A DNA stretch of 64,000 nt, taken from NCBI GenBank assembly GCA_036489565.1, contig DASXFN010000097.1, positions 31,527 through 95,526 on the forward strand, in the 5' to 3' direction. How positions within the stretch are numbered: the first letter of the stretch is position 1; each line of letters starts with the position of its first letter. Positions 16,911-25,961 of this stretch are shown here, piece by piece. The position numbers were made by a program, and so were the translations under genes. Under the pieces are notes generated by a model that saw only the letters and a list, made by a program, of their open reading frames with translations, was not told the origin of the DNA and did not search any database. This stretch comes from JAICKN01 sp036489565. GTDB taxonomy: Bacteria > Acidobacteriota > Terriglobia > Terriglobales > Acidobacteriaceae.

Positions 16911-17327
16911 ATGCTTCCCATGAAACCTGCGAGCCACATTATTTTCTTGTTCCTGCTGATCTCTGGTCTGCTCTGCGCTGCTCCATTGTTCGCCGCCAAC
17001 GCTCCCAATCCTCATGAAGTTCCCAGCGTGGACGGCGGCCTTGGCCCATGCTCCATAGAATTCACCGCGAAAGATTCAGCAGGCGCGCCGCTCTACAACG
17101 CAAAAGTCCGCGTCCATATCGCCACAGGATTTTTAGGCGTGAAGAAAACGGACCTTGAAGTTGGAAGTAATGTGGACGGCAAGGCCAAATTCACCGGCCT
17201 CCCCGACAAAACCAAATTTCCTTTAGAATTCGACGCCCAGCAAGGCGAACTCACCGGAACATTCTCATGGACGCCAATCAAGGGATGCACGCCGCTGCAG
17301 GAAAATATGACTCTGAAAAAACCATAG
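16911..17327 (+). CDS. Small secreted protein with an Ig-like/CNA-B-like fold
   Basis: A signal peptide is evident: KPASHIIFLFLLISGLL, then a small-residue cleavage region near APLFAANA. The mature ~110 residues (IEFTAKDSAGAPLYNAKVRVHI, ...DGKAKFTGLP...) follow the pattern of a transthyretin/CNA-B-like beta sandwich, in which a hydrophobic core strand is followed by a DGxAxFxGLP turn. Two Cys (GPCSIEF and KGCTPL) could form a disulphide. Start choice among three Met codons (16899, 16911, 16920) is unresolved because none has a clear ribosome site. No partner is apparent. Function unknown; secretion is well supported. Confidence 0.65.
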   Translation: MLPMKPASHIIFLFLLISGLLCAAPLFAANAPNPHEVPSVDGGLGPCSIEFTAKDSAGAPLYNAKVRVHIATGFLGVKKTDLEVGSNVDGKAKFTGLPDKTKFPLEFDAQQGELTGTFSWTPIKGCTPLQENMTLKKP

Positions 17328-17376
17328 AATATTTGCCTGCGCGACAAACTGAGATAAACCCGGAGAGAACGATCAA

Positions 17377-17883
17377 ATGAACAAGCAACTTCCCGAACCA
17401 TGGTTGCGCGGCACGCTCGCCGAAATCGCTCCCACCCAGCGCGCCGTACTCCACGCTTTGGAGGCTGCCAAAGAAGACCTGGAACGCTGGTGCTCCTCGC
17501 TCACAGAAGAACAACTGAACGCGCGCCCCGCGGGAATTCCCCCGGTCGCATTCCACATCCGCCACATCGCCCGCAGCTCCGACCGCTTGCTTACTTATGC
17601 GGAGGGCCAGCAGTTAAGCGAACAGCAACTTGCGGCGCTAAAAACCGAACTCGATCCCGGAGCCACTGCGCAATCACTATTCGATGAACTGAACCCCGCG
17701 CTGGCTGACGCCGCTGTTCGCGTTCGCGCTTTCCACGCCGATCAACTCAACGACGCACGTCATGTCGGAAAGAAGCAACTCCCCACAACCGTCGCCGGAT
17801 TGCTCGTCCACGTAGCCGACCACACCCAACGCCACGTAGGCCAAGCCATCACAACGGCAAAAATTGTGACCGCTGGGCAATAA
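17377..17883 (+). CDS. DinB-family four-helix protein
   Basis: A 168-residue protein with the DinB/YfiT metalloprotein pattern: a long first helix (TQRAVLHALEAAKEDLERW), then VAFHIRHIARSSDRLLTY near residue 55 and the C-terminal LVHVADHTQRHVGQAITT near residue 145, which provides the usual three histidines for a metal site. Members include thiol S-transferases and uncharacterised damage-inducible proteins, so no substrate is assigned. It begins 50 bp after the secreted-protein gene on the same strand and converges on the PQQ-propeller lipoprotein gene. Confidence 0.8.
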   Translation: MNKQLPEPWLRGTLAEIAPTQRAVLHALEAAKEDLERWCSSLTEEQLNARPAGIPPVAFHIRHIARSSDRLLTYAEGQQLSEQQLAALKTELDPGATAQSLFDELNPALADAAVRVRAFHADQLNDARHVGKKQLPTTVAGLLVHVADHTQRHVGQAITTAKIVTAGQ

Positions 17884-17908
17884 ACATCGCCGACAAACTC
17901 AAACGCTA

Positions 17909-19552
17909 TTAGTGCAGCAACCCGAACACGCCCACTCCGTTCGTCGTTCCCACATAAACCTTCCCGTTTACGATCATCGGGGTAATGAATTTGTTTCCCG
18001 CGCCGAAATTATCACGTCCACCGGCAGCCTGATTGCTGTTATATAACTCCTTCGACAAATCCGATGCGTCATACGCGTGCAACACCGCGGGGTTTACGTT
18101 TTCCGTGACCCACACAATGCCCTCGCTGCTCTGGTTTGCCGAAATCGAAGGGGTCGCCCCGGGGTATCCAAACGTGGCCGCCGTCTTGCTCTTCGCCGCA
18201 GTGGCCAGTTTCGCATTGGTAATGGGAAACGCTTTCACGTTGTCGCCCACGGAGCCGTAATAAATCGTGTCGTTGAAATACGCTGGCATGGAAAACACCG
18301 AACCGGAAAGTTGCCCTGGAACTTCCTGATAAATATTGTTCGCGTTCGGATTGTACTTTCCCATATCGTCGCGGTTGACCACGTAAATATTCGAGTCCTT
18401 TCCCGCTCCCACAGCCAGGTGCTTCACATTCCCTGAGGCATCATTCAAGTCCGGCAGCACCACCGTGCCGCCCGACCCCAAATCGATGTCCGTATCGTTC
18501 TCCTGCATCTGGTTCGACATTTCAAAATAATCAGCGACTCCAATTTGTCCGCCCGCCGTTGAAAGTTTCAGGAAGCCATTCCCAAAATCCCGCTGCGTCG
18601 GAAAGCCGTTTGTATCCAATGTGCCATCAAACGTGCCATTGCCATCGAGCACAAAGATGTTGCCGCTGTTGTCAGCCGCTGGCCCCGCGCCGCTCATCCA
18701 GATTCCGCCTTCATTCCCGTTCGGAGTCAAATTCAGCACGCTCTTCTGCGCCAGCGTCGCCGCGTCATAGCTCATCACCCATCCCGTGTACGGACGATTG
18801 TCACAGTGCGACGTCCACGTCGTGTAAATGACACCATTCATCAGTAGCAGCCCCGACCGCTCTTCGTACTGCCCCGGATCAAACACCACTTTGCCGGCGG
18901 TGCTGTTGTCACCGGTTCCTGCAAACGAAGCTTGAATTGTCGTTGGCCCGCCGAACTGCTCTGCGCCCGTAGTCACATCGAGAGCATGCAGCCGCTGATG
19001 ATATCCAGAGCCATCCTTAGACATCGCGACTACATAGATCGTCCCGTGCGGTCCAGCGCTTCTGTTGATTACCGGCGTCGCCGTGATCCCGATTTCCGGC
19101 ACCACTTGCGAACAGCTTCGCGCATCGCTCGTCGTCTCCCCCGATTGCAGCATGGAAACCTTCCACAATACCGTTCCACTGTCGGCGTCCATCGCATATA
19201 CGCTGTCGTGCTCCGTAACTACAAACAACACGTTGTGCGTGGCGCCTGCAACGCTCAGCGCGGAAAGATACAGCGGCTCGCCATCCACCTTTCCATCCGC
19301 TGAAAACACAGCGAGCTTCCCGAAATTTGTGGAGTTCACATTGGCGGGCGTCAAACTTGTCTCGCTTAGGTTCTGTCCCGTGCGCGCATTGTCATTGTGA
19401 TACGTCACAACGTCTGCGCTACCGCTGCTCGTCGGCGGATTCGACGGGCCGGACGGAGGAGAACTCTGCATGGAGGAAGAAGAACTATGGCACCCAACGA
19501 AGAAAAATCCGATCAGTACGCATGGCAAGAGGACCTTCAGGGCAGAACGCAT
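17909..19552 (-). CDS. PQQ-repeat beta-propeller lipoprotein
   Basis: A 547-residue exported protein. The N-terminus has a short basic start, a hydrophobic core and a lipobox ending at FFVGC near residue 21, followed by a Ser/Pro linker, so it is probably an outer-membrane or periplasmic lipoprotein. The body contains propeller blades of the PQQ type, e.g. HDSVYAMDADSGTVLWKV near residue 120, HQRLHALDVTTGAEQFG near residue 195, and the closing PMIVNGKVYVGTTNGVGVFGLL. It could be a structural propeller (BamB-like) or a quinoprotein without the dehydrogenase active site. A strong GGAAGGAG site precedes the ATG at 19552 and rules out the longer frame. Confidence 0.8.
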   Translation of the reverse strand: MRSALKVLLPCVLIGFFFVGCHSSSSSMQSSPPSGPSNPPTSSGSADVVTYHNDNARTGQNLSETSLTPANVNSTNFGKLAVFSADGKVDGEPLYLSALSVAGATHNVLFVVTEHDSVYAMDADSGTVLWKVSMLQSGETTSDARSCSQVVPEIGITATPVINRSAGPHGTIYVVAMSKDGSGYHQRLHALDVTTGAEQFGGPTTIQASFAGTGDNSTAGKVVFDPGQYEERSGLLLMNGVIYTTWTSHCDNRPYTGWVMSYDAATLAQKSVLNLTPNGNEGGIWMSGAGPAADNSGNIFVLDGNGTFDGTLDTNGFPTQRDFGNGFLKLSTAGGQIGVADYFEMSNQMQENDTDIDLGSGGTVVLPDLNDASGNVKHLAVGAGKDSNIYVVNRDDMGKYNPNANNIYQEVPGQLSGSVFSMPAYFNDTIYYGSVGDNVKAFPITNAKLATAAKSKTAATFGYPGATPSISANQSSEGIVWVTENVNPAVLHAYDASDLSKELYNSNQAAGGRDNFGAGNKFITPMIVNGKVYVGTTNGVGVFGLLH

Positions 19553-19705
19553 GGAAAACTCCTTCCGCCGGATATGGAGTTCCACCGGCTCGACGCGGAA
19601 TCATCGCCTTCGAAAGCTTACTCCCGCGCGCCCATTTCCGTCGTAAAGGATTTGTCTCTGGTTTATGAAGATAAGTAGGTCGCGTCGCACCACCGCTCAT
19701 GGAGC

Positions 19706-19747
19706 GCCGGGTCGAAGCTGCTCTGTTCGCAGTCGAAGGATCCCGGC
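19706..19747. repeat. Nested palindromic intergenic element
   Basis: GCCGGG and CCCGGC enclose CTGC/GCAG around a 7-base loop, with a direct TCGAAG on each side of the inner stem. It lies upstream of the PQQ-lipoprotein gene and downstream of the next minus-strand gene. It resembles a REP-like intergenic hairpin. No second copy was found in the window. Confidence 0.4.
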
Positions 19748-19776
19748 AAAGATTCAAAAGGAAGGAAAACTAAAGA

Positions 19777-20187
19777 TTACTGGCAGCTGACCCGCGAGTT
19801 CGCAAACGCGCCATGAGCGTGTTGCTCCGTGCCAAAGCTCATCAGCGACCAACCAACCGTCCGCATGAACTTACTCTGCGATCGCACCAGTTGATGGCTC
19901 AGGAACATGGTTCCACCATCAACCAACGCGCTAGCCACATAAAACCTTGCCGCCGTCGGACGCGCCCCATACAACATCGGGCTGCGCACTTCCACGCATC
20001 CCTGCGATACCTGATGCAGCGTCGTTTCACCATCGGCAATAATGCTGGCGGTATAAGCCCCTGTCATCAGCCAAAAAGCCTTGGGCGTTTGTGGCTTTGG
20101 TGCCTCCGGCAAATCCTGCGGGAACGCAGCGACCGAAAGGAGCGCCAGACAACCAAGCATCGAGAGAGTTTTTGTAAAAGTTTTCAT
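19777..20187 (-). CDS. Secreted hypothetical protein (DLPEAP type)
   Basis: A 136-residue protein with a signal peptide (KTFTKTLSMLGCLALLSVAAF) and a mature start QDLPEAPKPQTPKAFW, a leader I associate with acidobacterial secreted proteins. Two later hydrophobic stretches (KAFWLMTGAYTASIIAD, RFYVASALVDGGTMFLSHQL) could be membrane helices. One Cys pair (QGCVEV and RVSC) is visible. The ATG at 20187 is chosen for the signal peptide; a longer frame adds 20 residues without secretion features. Neighbours give no functional hint. The 340 bp upstream, to the alcohol dehydrogenase, hold no gene I can support. Confidence 0.6.
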   Translation of the reverse strand: MKTFTKTLSMLGCLALLSVAAFPQDLPEAPKPQTPKAFWLMTGAYTASIIADGETTLHQVSQGCVEVRSPMLYGARPTAARFYVASALVDGGTMFLSHQLVRSQSKFMRTVGWSLMSFGTEQHAHGAFANSRVSCQ

Positions 20188-20526
20188 ATTGAGGACTGGC
20201 CAGTGTCGTCGAGCTACATAAGTTGCACAAGTTACTCCAAACATCATGGGCTATTACGGTTTAAGGATTACTTCAAGGTTACTGCCTGGCAAGTACCTCA
20301 TTATATGACTCTTAACACGCCATCCTGCAGCTTCTCCAGCGGGATTCTGCACTATATTCCCTAGTTTTCCTACTGGTTACCTTCACCGAAGCTGCAAAAC
20401 TATTCACCTTTAGACGAAAACTTTGAAGCTTTCCATGTAGACGTGATCGATGGAGGCGCAGGCGTCCTGCCAGTGCGAGGTTCCATAAGGACCTCTTGAA
20501 GAAAACTCCCAAAGCAATGAAGCCGC

Positions 20527-21519
20527 CTACACCACAATCACCGCCGCCCCATCAATCGCATCATTTTTAACCGCCGCCAGCGCCTCATTGGCCTGGTCCA
20601 ATGAGAACTGAGTCACTTTCGGCGAAAGCCGAATCTCAGCCGCGATTTTTAGAAAGTCCCGCGCATCCTCCCGGGTCATATTCGCCACGCTGCGCATTTG
20701 CCGCTCTCCCCAAAGCAGCCGGTCGTAATCAAATTCCGGAATCCGATCCAGATGAATGGCATTGATCGCCACCACACCACCCTTTCGCAGGCTCGACAAC
20801 GCGGCAATCACCACATCCCCACTCGGCGCAAACGTCACCGCCCGATCCAATTCCACCGGAGGCTTTTCCCTTTCACTTCCTACCCACGTCGCGCCAAGCG
20901 ACGCCGCAAGTTTCTGATGCGACTCTCCGCGCGTCGCGACGTACACCTCACACTTCCACGCCTTCAATACCTCAATCGCCAAATGCGCCGAGGCGCCGAA
21001 TCCAAACAGTCCCACTCTCTCTCCTTGTCGCACATCCGCCACGCGAAGACTTCGAAAGCCGATGATCCCCGCGCATAAAAGCGGCGCCGCATGCAAATCA
21101 TCCAGCGCATCCGGCAGCGGAAAGACGAAATCCGCACGCGCCACGGCATATTGCGCATACCCGCCATTCACGGTATATCCGGTAAACGTTGGCGCGTCGC
21201 ACAAGTTCTCCATGCCATGCTGGCAATACCAGCACTTTCCGTCCACGCCGCCAATCCAGGAAACGCCCACACGAGTTCCCACGGCAAGTTCCGCCGTTGC
21301 TCCCTTCACAACTTCGCCAACAATTTGGTGTCCGGGAATTAAAGCTTCGCAACGCTGCGGAAGCTCACCTTCCACGATGTGCAAGTCCGTCCGGCATACG
21401 CCACAGGCCCACACGCGAAGAAGGACTTGCCCGGCCGCAGGCTCGGGTTGCGCGACCTGCTCAATCCGAAGCGGGCGCTTCGAAATATCTTGCGACGAGG
21501 TAAGGACCGCTGCCATCAT
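20527..21519 (-). CDS. Zinc-type alcohol dehydrogenase (MDR superfamily)
   Basis: A 330-residue medium-chain dehydrogenase. Catalytic-zinc ligands are in ACGVCRTDLHIVEGE (Cys near 38) and PGHQIVGEV (His), and the NAD(P) loop is VGLFGFGASAHLAIE near residue 170. The related propanol-preferring AdhA enzymes bind a structural zinc through C-x2-C-x2-C-x7-C. Here the first Cys is an Asp (GGVDGKCWYCQHGMENLC), so that site is altered or uses Asp. Start is either of two adjacent ATG codons (21519/21516). It is a single gene flanked by same-strand genes with wide gaps. The substrate is probably an alcohol or aldehyde; nothing specifies which. Confidence 0.85.
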   Translation of the reverse strand: MMAAVLTSSQDISKRPLRIEQVAQPEPAAGQVLLRVWACGVCRTDLHIVEGELPQRCEALIPGHQIVGEVVKGATAELAVGTRVGVSWIGGVDGKCWYCQHGMENLCDAPTFTGYTVNGGYAQYAVARADFVFPLPDALDDLHAAPLLCAGIIGFRSLRVADVRQGERVGLFGFGASAHLAIEVLKAWKCEVYVATRGESHQKLAASLGATWVGSEREKPPVELDRAVTFAPSGDVVIAALSSLRKGGVVAINAIHLDRIPEFDYDRLLWGERQMRSVANMTREDARDFLKIAAEIRLSPKVTQFSLDQANEALAAVKNDAIDGAAVIVV

Positions 21520-21567
21520 TGCGAATCATCGGGTACTCTAAAATCTTAGCAATGAAGGATGATCATC

Positions 21568-22560
21568 TCAAGGCTTTCGCACCAGAATCATCGCGGAACC
21601 TTGCGCGGCCCACAGTTCCGTGGCCTCAAAGCCAATCTGTCGGGCTGCCGAACAGACTCCGTGCGCGGAATTCCATTGCATCATGGTGGCGATGCTCGTC
21701 CGTTGTTTTACATAGTCAGCCATCACCATCGAAAAATAGCGGTCATTCTGAATATCTAAACAATCGGTGTTGCTCAATCCAAACATAAATAAACCGCCGG
21801 GTTCCAACACGCGATAAATTTCCCGCAAATACACCACCACATCAAAGAAATTAAAATGGATGAAGACCGCGTTGGCATATCCCTTCGTAACTTTCTTGTC
21901 ATCCAGATAGTGCAAATCTCCATAGCTCATGCGGTGAAAACCGACATTATTGAATGGCTGGAGTTCTTCACGGGCAAACCGTAGGAATTCGTTGCTGATG
22001 TCCAGACAATAAAGCTGCTTGCACAGCGGGGCCGCGACCCGCGCAATAAAACCACACCCGCTGCCCAAATCCAATATCACGTCATCTTTGTTGGGCTTCA
22101 GCGTGTTCAGCAAAAACGCGGATTCTTTTTTCTTATACTCCCGGATTTCATCCAGCTTGGTTTCCGGTTCCTTCCCGAAATCAAATCCCACCAGCGCAAA
22201 CAATAACTGCCGTTTCTCCACGAAGTCCCAGTTTCGCTTCATTTCATCGGTCATGTCCGCATTTAATATCGGTTTTTCTCCGGACTGGCTCATCGATTTC
22301 TTATGCGCGGCAACCGCATTCACAAGCAGCGTGAGATTTCTGGCTGCGTGGTCATTATTCGGATCCAGTTGCAGAGCTCGCTTGTATCCGCTCTCCGCCT
22401 CGCCTAGCTCCCCCGCCGCCGCTTGCGCCGTGGCCCAGTCATTCCACACTTCGCTGCTGCCGTTGTTTTGCAGCAGGCCCGAGAAAATTTGAATCGCTTC
22501 CCGGTATTTTCCTTCGTTAAAGAGACTCATTCCATGTTGACGCTGCTGCTCGACGGTCAT
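21568..22560 (-). CDS. TPR-containing SAM-dependent methyltransferase
   Basis: A 330-residue protein in two parts. The N-terminal ~90 residues form about two TPR units (GMSLFNEGKYREAIQIFSGLL; WATAQAAAGELGEAESGYKRALQLDPNN). The C-terminal part is a class I methyltransferase with DVILDLGSGCGFIARVAAP (SAM loop, near residue 170), LYCLDISNEFLRFA (acidic motif) and FIHFNFFDVVVYLREIYRVLEPGGLFMFG. An AGGAG site 6 bases before the ATG at 22560 excludes an upstream frame of 84 residues. The TPR suggests a protein partner or substrate; the target is unknown. Confidence 0.82.
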   Translation of the reverse strand: MTVEQQRQHGMSLFNEGKYREAIQIFSGLLQNNGSSEVWNDWATAQAAAGELGEAESGYKRALQLDPNNDHAARNLTLLVNAVAAHKKSMSQSGEKPILNADMTDEMKRNWDFVEKRQLLFALVGFDFGKEPETKLDEIREYKKKESAFLLNTLKPNKDDVILDLGSGCGFIARVAAPLCKQLYCLDISNEFLRFAREELQPFNNVGFHRMSYGDLHYLDDKKVTKGYANAVFIHFNFFDVVVYLREIYRVLEPGGLFMFGLSNTDCLDIQNDRYFSMVMADYVKQRTSIATMMQWNSAHGVCSAARQIGFEATELWAAQGSAMILVRKP

Positions 22561-23113
22561 GCGACGCTCCTGGGAATCAGTAAAACGCGTGTAGTGTAAC
22601 CCTGTTGGAATATCGAGAGCTATACAGAAGTCGGAACGTCCCCTCTGGTGTCCTAAAATCGAACAGTACGTAAAAAGAACCGTGAATGACCAGTCAAGAT
22701 TTTCCCCGCCAATGCGAGGAACAGGTTGCGGGAACATCTGCAGAAGAAAAGACTTAGCGATCGTAAACTTTATCGAGCTTGCTGGACCAAAACACGCGAA
22801 ACCGCCGTGCATGTTAAAGATTTAATTTTGGAGTCATTACTGCGGCACATACCCCACTCATGAGCTGTTTCATAGATCGCGCCTGCTAAACCGGATAGGT
22901 CGCGGGCACTGAATTCAAGCTGATTGCAAAAGGGTTGCGGGCTTTTTCAGCTCGCCAGGTTGTCTCTAATAAGTTGAAAACCCCGTAAGAACGCCGTATG
23001 GTGGAAGGGTTGTCCCACGAAAGCCGGGACGGCAGGGCCCCTGCACCTAATTTCCCGTAGTCGTTTTTGAGGGAAGCTGTGTTGTTTATAAAAAATTAGG
23101 AGAGATCGGCACG
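22561..23113. other. Intergenic region upstream of hfq
   Basis: A 553-bp gap between the divergent methyltransferase and hfq. I see no credible coding frame. The hfq-proximal part is GC-rich and structured: GTCCC/GGGAC (23012-23030) and a GCAGGGCCCCTGC palindrome (23032-23044). A TATAAA at 23087-23092 lies too close to the ribosome site to be the main -10. A structured leader or small RNA is possible, but no known family was recognised. Confidence 0.4.
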
Positions 23114-23419
23114 ATGGACAACAAGCCGGCACAAAGTATTCAGGATACCTTCCTTAATACAGCCCGCAAAGAAAAGACTGGCATCACCATTTATCTGCTC
23201 AGCGGCGTCAAGCTGACCGGGCGCATCCGTTCCTTCGATAAATATTCGGTGGTTCTTGAAACCAATAACCAGGAACAGCTCATCTTTAAGCACGCGATCT
23301 CAACCATTGCCATGGGACGAAGCTCGCATGGCCATGGCGAGAGGTCCGTGCCGGTGGCCGCCCATTCCGTGCCACCCGAACATGCGGTCGCAACGAATCC
23401 GTCAGGAACTGAGGGATAA
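23114..23419 (+). CDS. hfq: RNA chaperone Hfq
   Basis: The Sm-fold hexameric chaperone that pairs small RNAs with mRNAs. The 101 residues show the Sm1 region (QDTFLNTARKEKTGITIYLLSGVKLTGRIRSFDKYSVVL) and the diagnostic Sm2 motif FKHAISTIAM, which forms the uridine-binding proximal face; KHAIST is shared with E. coli Hfq. The C-terminal ~30 residues are His/Pro-rich (GHGERSVPVAAHSVPPEH) and probably disordered. AGGAGA lies about 10 bases before the ATG. hflX follows at once, the same gene order as in enterobacteria, which supports both calls. Confidence 0.95.
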   Translation: MDNKPAQSIQDTFLNTARKEKTGITIYLLSGVKLTGRIRSFDKYSVVLETNNQEQLIFKHAISTIAMGRSSHGHGERSVPVAAHSVPPEHAVATNPSGTEG

Positions 23420-23431
23420 GATATTCGCGGC

Positions 23432-24904
23432 TTGCGTGGTTCTCAATCCAGAAACTCTCTTGTTCCGGCGGCGCGGCGCCACGCCCAGCCAGCAGACGAC
23501 GCCAGTGCGCCTGAACTGAACCAGCCCGCTCCAAGGTCGGGAATAAAGTCATTATTATTGAAGACCGGTTCACCGGAAAAAGAACGCGCCTTCCTGGTTG
23601 GAGTGGAGTACCGTAAGCGCGCTCCCAAAAAATCACTGACCTCCGGCGCCCAGGCTTCTCACGCCGCTGCAACTCTCGGCAGCCCATCTAAAGCGCCGCC
23701 CATGCCGAAGTTCAGTCCCGAAGAGTCGCTCGAAGAGCTTCGCACCCTGGCGCTCAGCGCGGAGGCCGAGATCGTCGGAGAGTTCCTGCAGTACCGCGAC
23801 AAACCCGACGCCGCCACGCTCATCGGCAAAGGAAAATTAGAAGAAATCGCCGGGGCCGCAGCTTCTGTCTCCGCAGATCTCGTGTTGTTCGACCATGACC
23901 TCACCGCCTCGCAGCAGCGCAACATCGAAAAAATTGTGGATGTGCGCGTCATTGACCGGACACAACTGATTCTCGACATCTTCGCCCGCCACGCCCGCAC
24001 CCGTGAAGGTCAGTTGCAGGTGGAACTCGCGCAACTCGAATACATGCTGCCCCGCCTCGCCGGACGCGGCATTGAAATGTCGCAACTCGGCGGCGGCATC
24101 GGCACCCGCGGCCCCGGTGAAACGCAGTTGGAAACCGACCGCCGCAAAATCCATCGCCGCATCCGCCATGTAAAAGATCAAATTGAAAACGTGCGCCGTA
24201 CTCGCGCGCAGCAGCGTCAGCGCCGTGAATCCGTTCCCGTGGCCACGATTGCCCTCGTCGGATACACCAACGCCGGAAAGTCCACTCTGTTCAATGCGCT
24301 CACCAACGCCGGAGTGCTCGCTTCCTCGCGCATGTTCGCCACGCTCGATCCCACAATCCGCGGCATAACACTTCCCTCGAAGCGGCAAGTGTTGCTGTCC
24401 GACACCGTCGGCTTCATCCGAAATCTGCCTCACACGCTGGTGACGGCATTCCGCGCGACTCTGGAAGAAGTACAACGTGCAGCTTTGGTGCTGCATGTGT
24501 CAGACGGCAGCAGCCCGCTCTCCGCCGAGCAGGATGCCCAGGTGGAAAGCGTCCTCAAAGAATTGGACGCCGACTCCAAGCCACGCCTTCGCATTATGAA
24601 CAAAATTGACTTGCTGCCTCCGGCGCAACGGGAAAGCCTGCGCGACGATGCCAACACCGTCCACGTCTCCGCCGCGAAAGACATCGGCATTTCCACTCTG
24701 CTCGACAGAATTGACCAGGCGCTCACCGATGACGCCGTCTCGCGCGTCCGCCTGCGCATTCCACAAGAAGAAGGAAAGACTCTGGCCCTCATCGAAGCCC
24801 GCGCTCGAATTTATTCCCGCAAATACAAGGATTCCTCGGTGGAACTGGAAGCCGAAGCTCCAGAATCCCTGATACGCCGCCTGCAAAAATTTCTGGTCAC
24901 ATAG
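23432..24904 (+). CDS. hflX: GTPase HflX
   Basis: A ribosome-associated GTPase that splits stalled or hibernating 70S ribosomes. Residues ~85-270 form the HflX N-terminal domain (DKPDAATLIGKGKLEEI; RTQLILDIFARHARTREGQLQVELAQLEY; GGGIGTRGPGETQLE). The G domain follows, with G1 GYTNAGKST near residue 277, G3 DTVGFIRNLPH and G4 NKID. The start is uncertain: the frame is open from TTG at 23432, 12 bp after hfq, and the first ~60 residues are low-complexity, so an internal TTG near 23561 could also be used. The length of 490 residues is longer than E. coli HflX (426) because of this leader. Confidence 0.92.
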   Translation: MRGSQSRNSLVPAARRHAQPADDASAPELNQPAPRSGIKSLLLKTGSPEKERAFLVGVEYRKRAPKKSLTSGAQASHAAATLGSPSKAPPMPKFSPEESLEELRTLALSAEAEIVGEFLQYRDKPDAATLIGKGKLEEIAGAAASVSADLVLFDHDLTASQQRNIEKIVDVRVIDRTQLILDIFARHARTREGQLQVELAQLEYMLPRLAGRGIEMSQLGGGIGTRGPGETQLETDRRKIHRRIRHVKDQIENVRRTRAQQRQRRESVPVATIALVGYTNAGKSTLFNALTNAGVLASSRMFATLDPTIRGITLPSKRQVLLSDTVGFIRNLPHTLVTAFRATLEEVQRAALVLHVSDGSSPLSAEQDAQVESVLKELDADSKPRLRIMNKIDLLPPAQRESLRDDANTVHVSAAKDIGISTLLDRIDQALTDDAVSRVRLRIPQEEGKTLALIEARARIYSRKYKDSSVELEAEAPESLIRRLQKFLVT

Positions 24905-24941
24905 CACGAAACTTCGCAACTCGCTACGTGTCTCGCCCTTA

Positions 24942-24963
24942 TTCCTGCGCCCTTTTGCAGGAA
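24942..24963. terminator. Weak stem-loop after hflX
   Basis: TTCCTGC/GCAGGAA with an 8-base loop, 38 bp after the hflX stop. No T-run follows, so a role as terminator is tentative. Confidence 0.3.
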
Positions 24964-25138
24964 CAGAGGCAGGGCCTACGACCGGCGACTTAAGTCGTTA
25001 AGATTCTCGACGTGTCTTTGCAATTCTTCACAATTCTCTACATGACTTTCCGATGCAACTCTGGTTTATATTCGTAGAGAATTGACTAGCACGCCACCGC
25101 TTCTCGCAAGCCTCACTCTCGAGCAGGAGGCAACAAAG

Positions 25139-25768
25139 ATGGTAGAGAGTAGCCACAATCGAATCGCAAAACCTTTTCCAGTCCCCTCTTTCCAATTTGT
25201 TGCCAATTTCACGGGGTTGCGACATTTCATCCCCGGCAACCATGGGCTACGGAAGGGCGCCCGGATTGGGATTTTGTCCTGCGCCATGATTGCACTATTT
25301 TCTCCGCTCTCCGGTCACGCGCAAACTTTGTCCCCCGGAATCGCGACGGCACAAAATTGCCCCCTCACATTGGCCAGGGTTTCGGCTTCGCCGCTTAGCG
25401 TTCGAGTAAAGAACACTACTGGCAAAACCATTGTCGGCCTCGTCTTCTACGTTGCGCTGGCAGATGCTGCGGAACACTGGGCATGGTTCCACTGGAATTT
25501 CGACCCGGCCAGACCACTGCGTGATTTTGGCTGGAATCGGCCCATAAAACCGAACGTCCTGAAAAAAGTGGCATGGTACGGCGCTGACGCTGAGCTTGAG
25601 GATTCACATAGCAGCGGGGGCGCTCTGGTGCTGTCCAATATTTTATTTGAGGACGGCTCGTCTTGGGACATGCCGCCAGACGAATCCTCCTGCAGAATTC
25701 TTTGGCACGACAAGCACATCAAAGGCTTCACAAGACCCGTCGTTTTGCCTCCACGTGACCAACGTTGA
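25139..25768 (+). CDS. Hypothetical exported protein
   Basis: A 209-residue protein of unknown family. AGGAGG lies 9 bases before the ATG at 25139, which favours it over an upstream TTG. An unusually long polar N-terminus (~50 residues) precedes a hydrophobic segment ILSCAMIALFSPLSGHAQ, which looks like a signal sequence with an AxA-type end; the true start may therefore be later, or the segment is a membrane anchor. The mature part (PLSVRVKNTTGKTIVGLVFYVALADAAEHW...) resembles a beta-sandwich seen in acidobacterial secreted proteins. A Cys near the end (ESSCRILW) could pair with AQNCPL. Beta-glucosidase follows on the same strand after a 193-bp gap. Confidence 0.55.
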   Translation: MVESSHNRIAKPFPVPSFQFVANFTGLRHFIPGNHGLRKGARIGILSCAMIALFSPLSGHAQTLSPGIATAQNCPLTLARVSASPLSVRVKNTTGKTIVGLVFYVALADAAEHWAWFHWNFDPARPLRDFGWNRPIKPNVLKKVAWYGADAELEDSHSSGGALVLSNILFEDGSSWDMPPDESSCRILWHDKHIKGFTRPVVLPPRDQR

Positions 25769-25961
25769 GGTTCAGGAAGAATTGTGAGCTGAGCCTCTAC
25801 GCTTTCGCCCTCGCTTGCGCTACAATTCAAGCGCGCTGTTAGAAGATCGATTTTTCATTGAACAGCGTGAACAATCTGGCCCTGCCGCCAGACCGGTCTC
25901 AAACGTTTTGACCACGCACCTCCATCCCGAACAACTTCATACCGCAAAAGAAAAGGTCCAC

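Noticed and set aside
23064..23092. TATAAA at 23087-23092 as the hfq promoter -10
   Set aside because: The start site would fall on the ribosome-binding sequence and the -35 is poor, so it is unlikely to be the working promoter.
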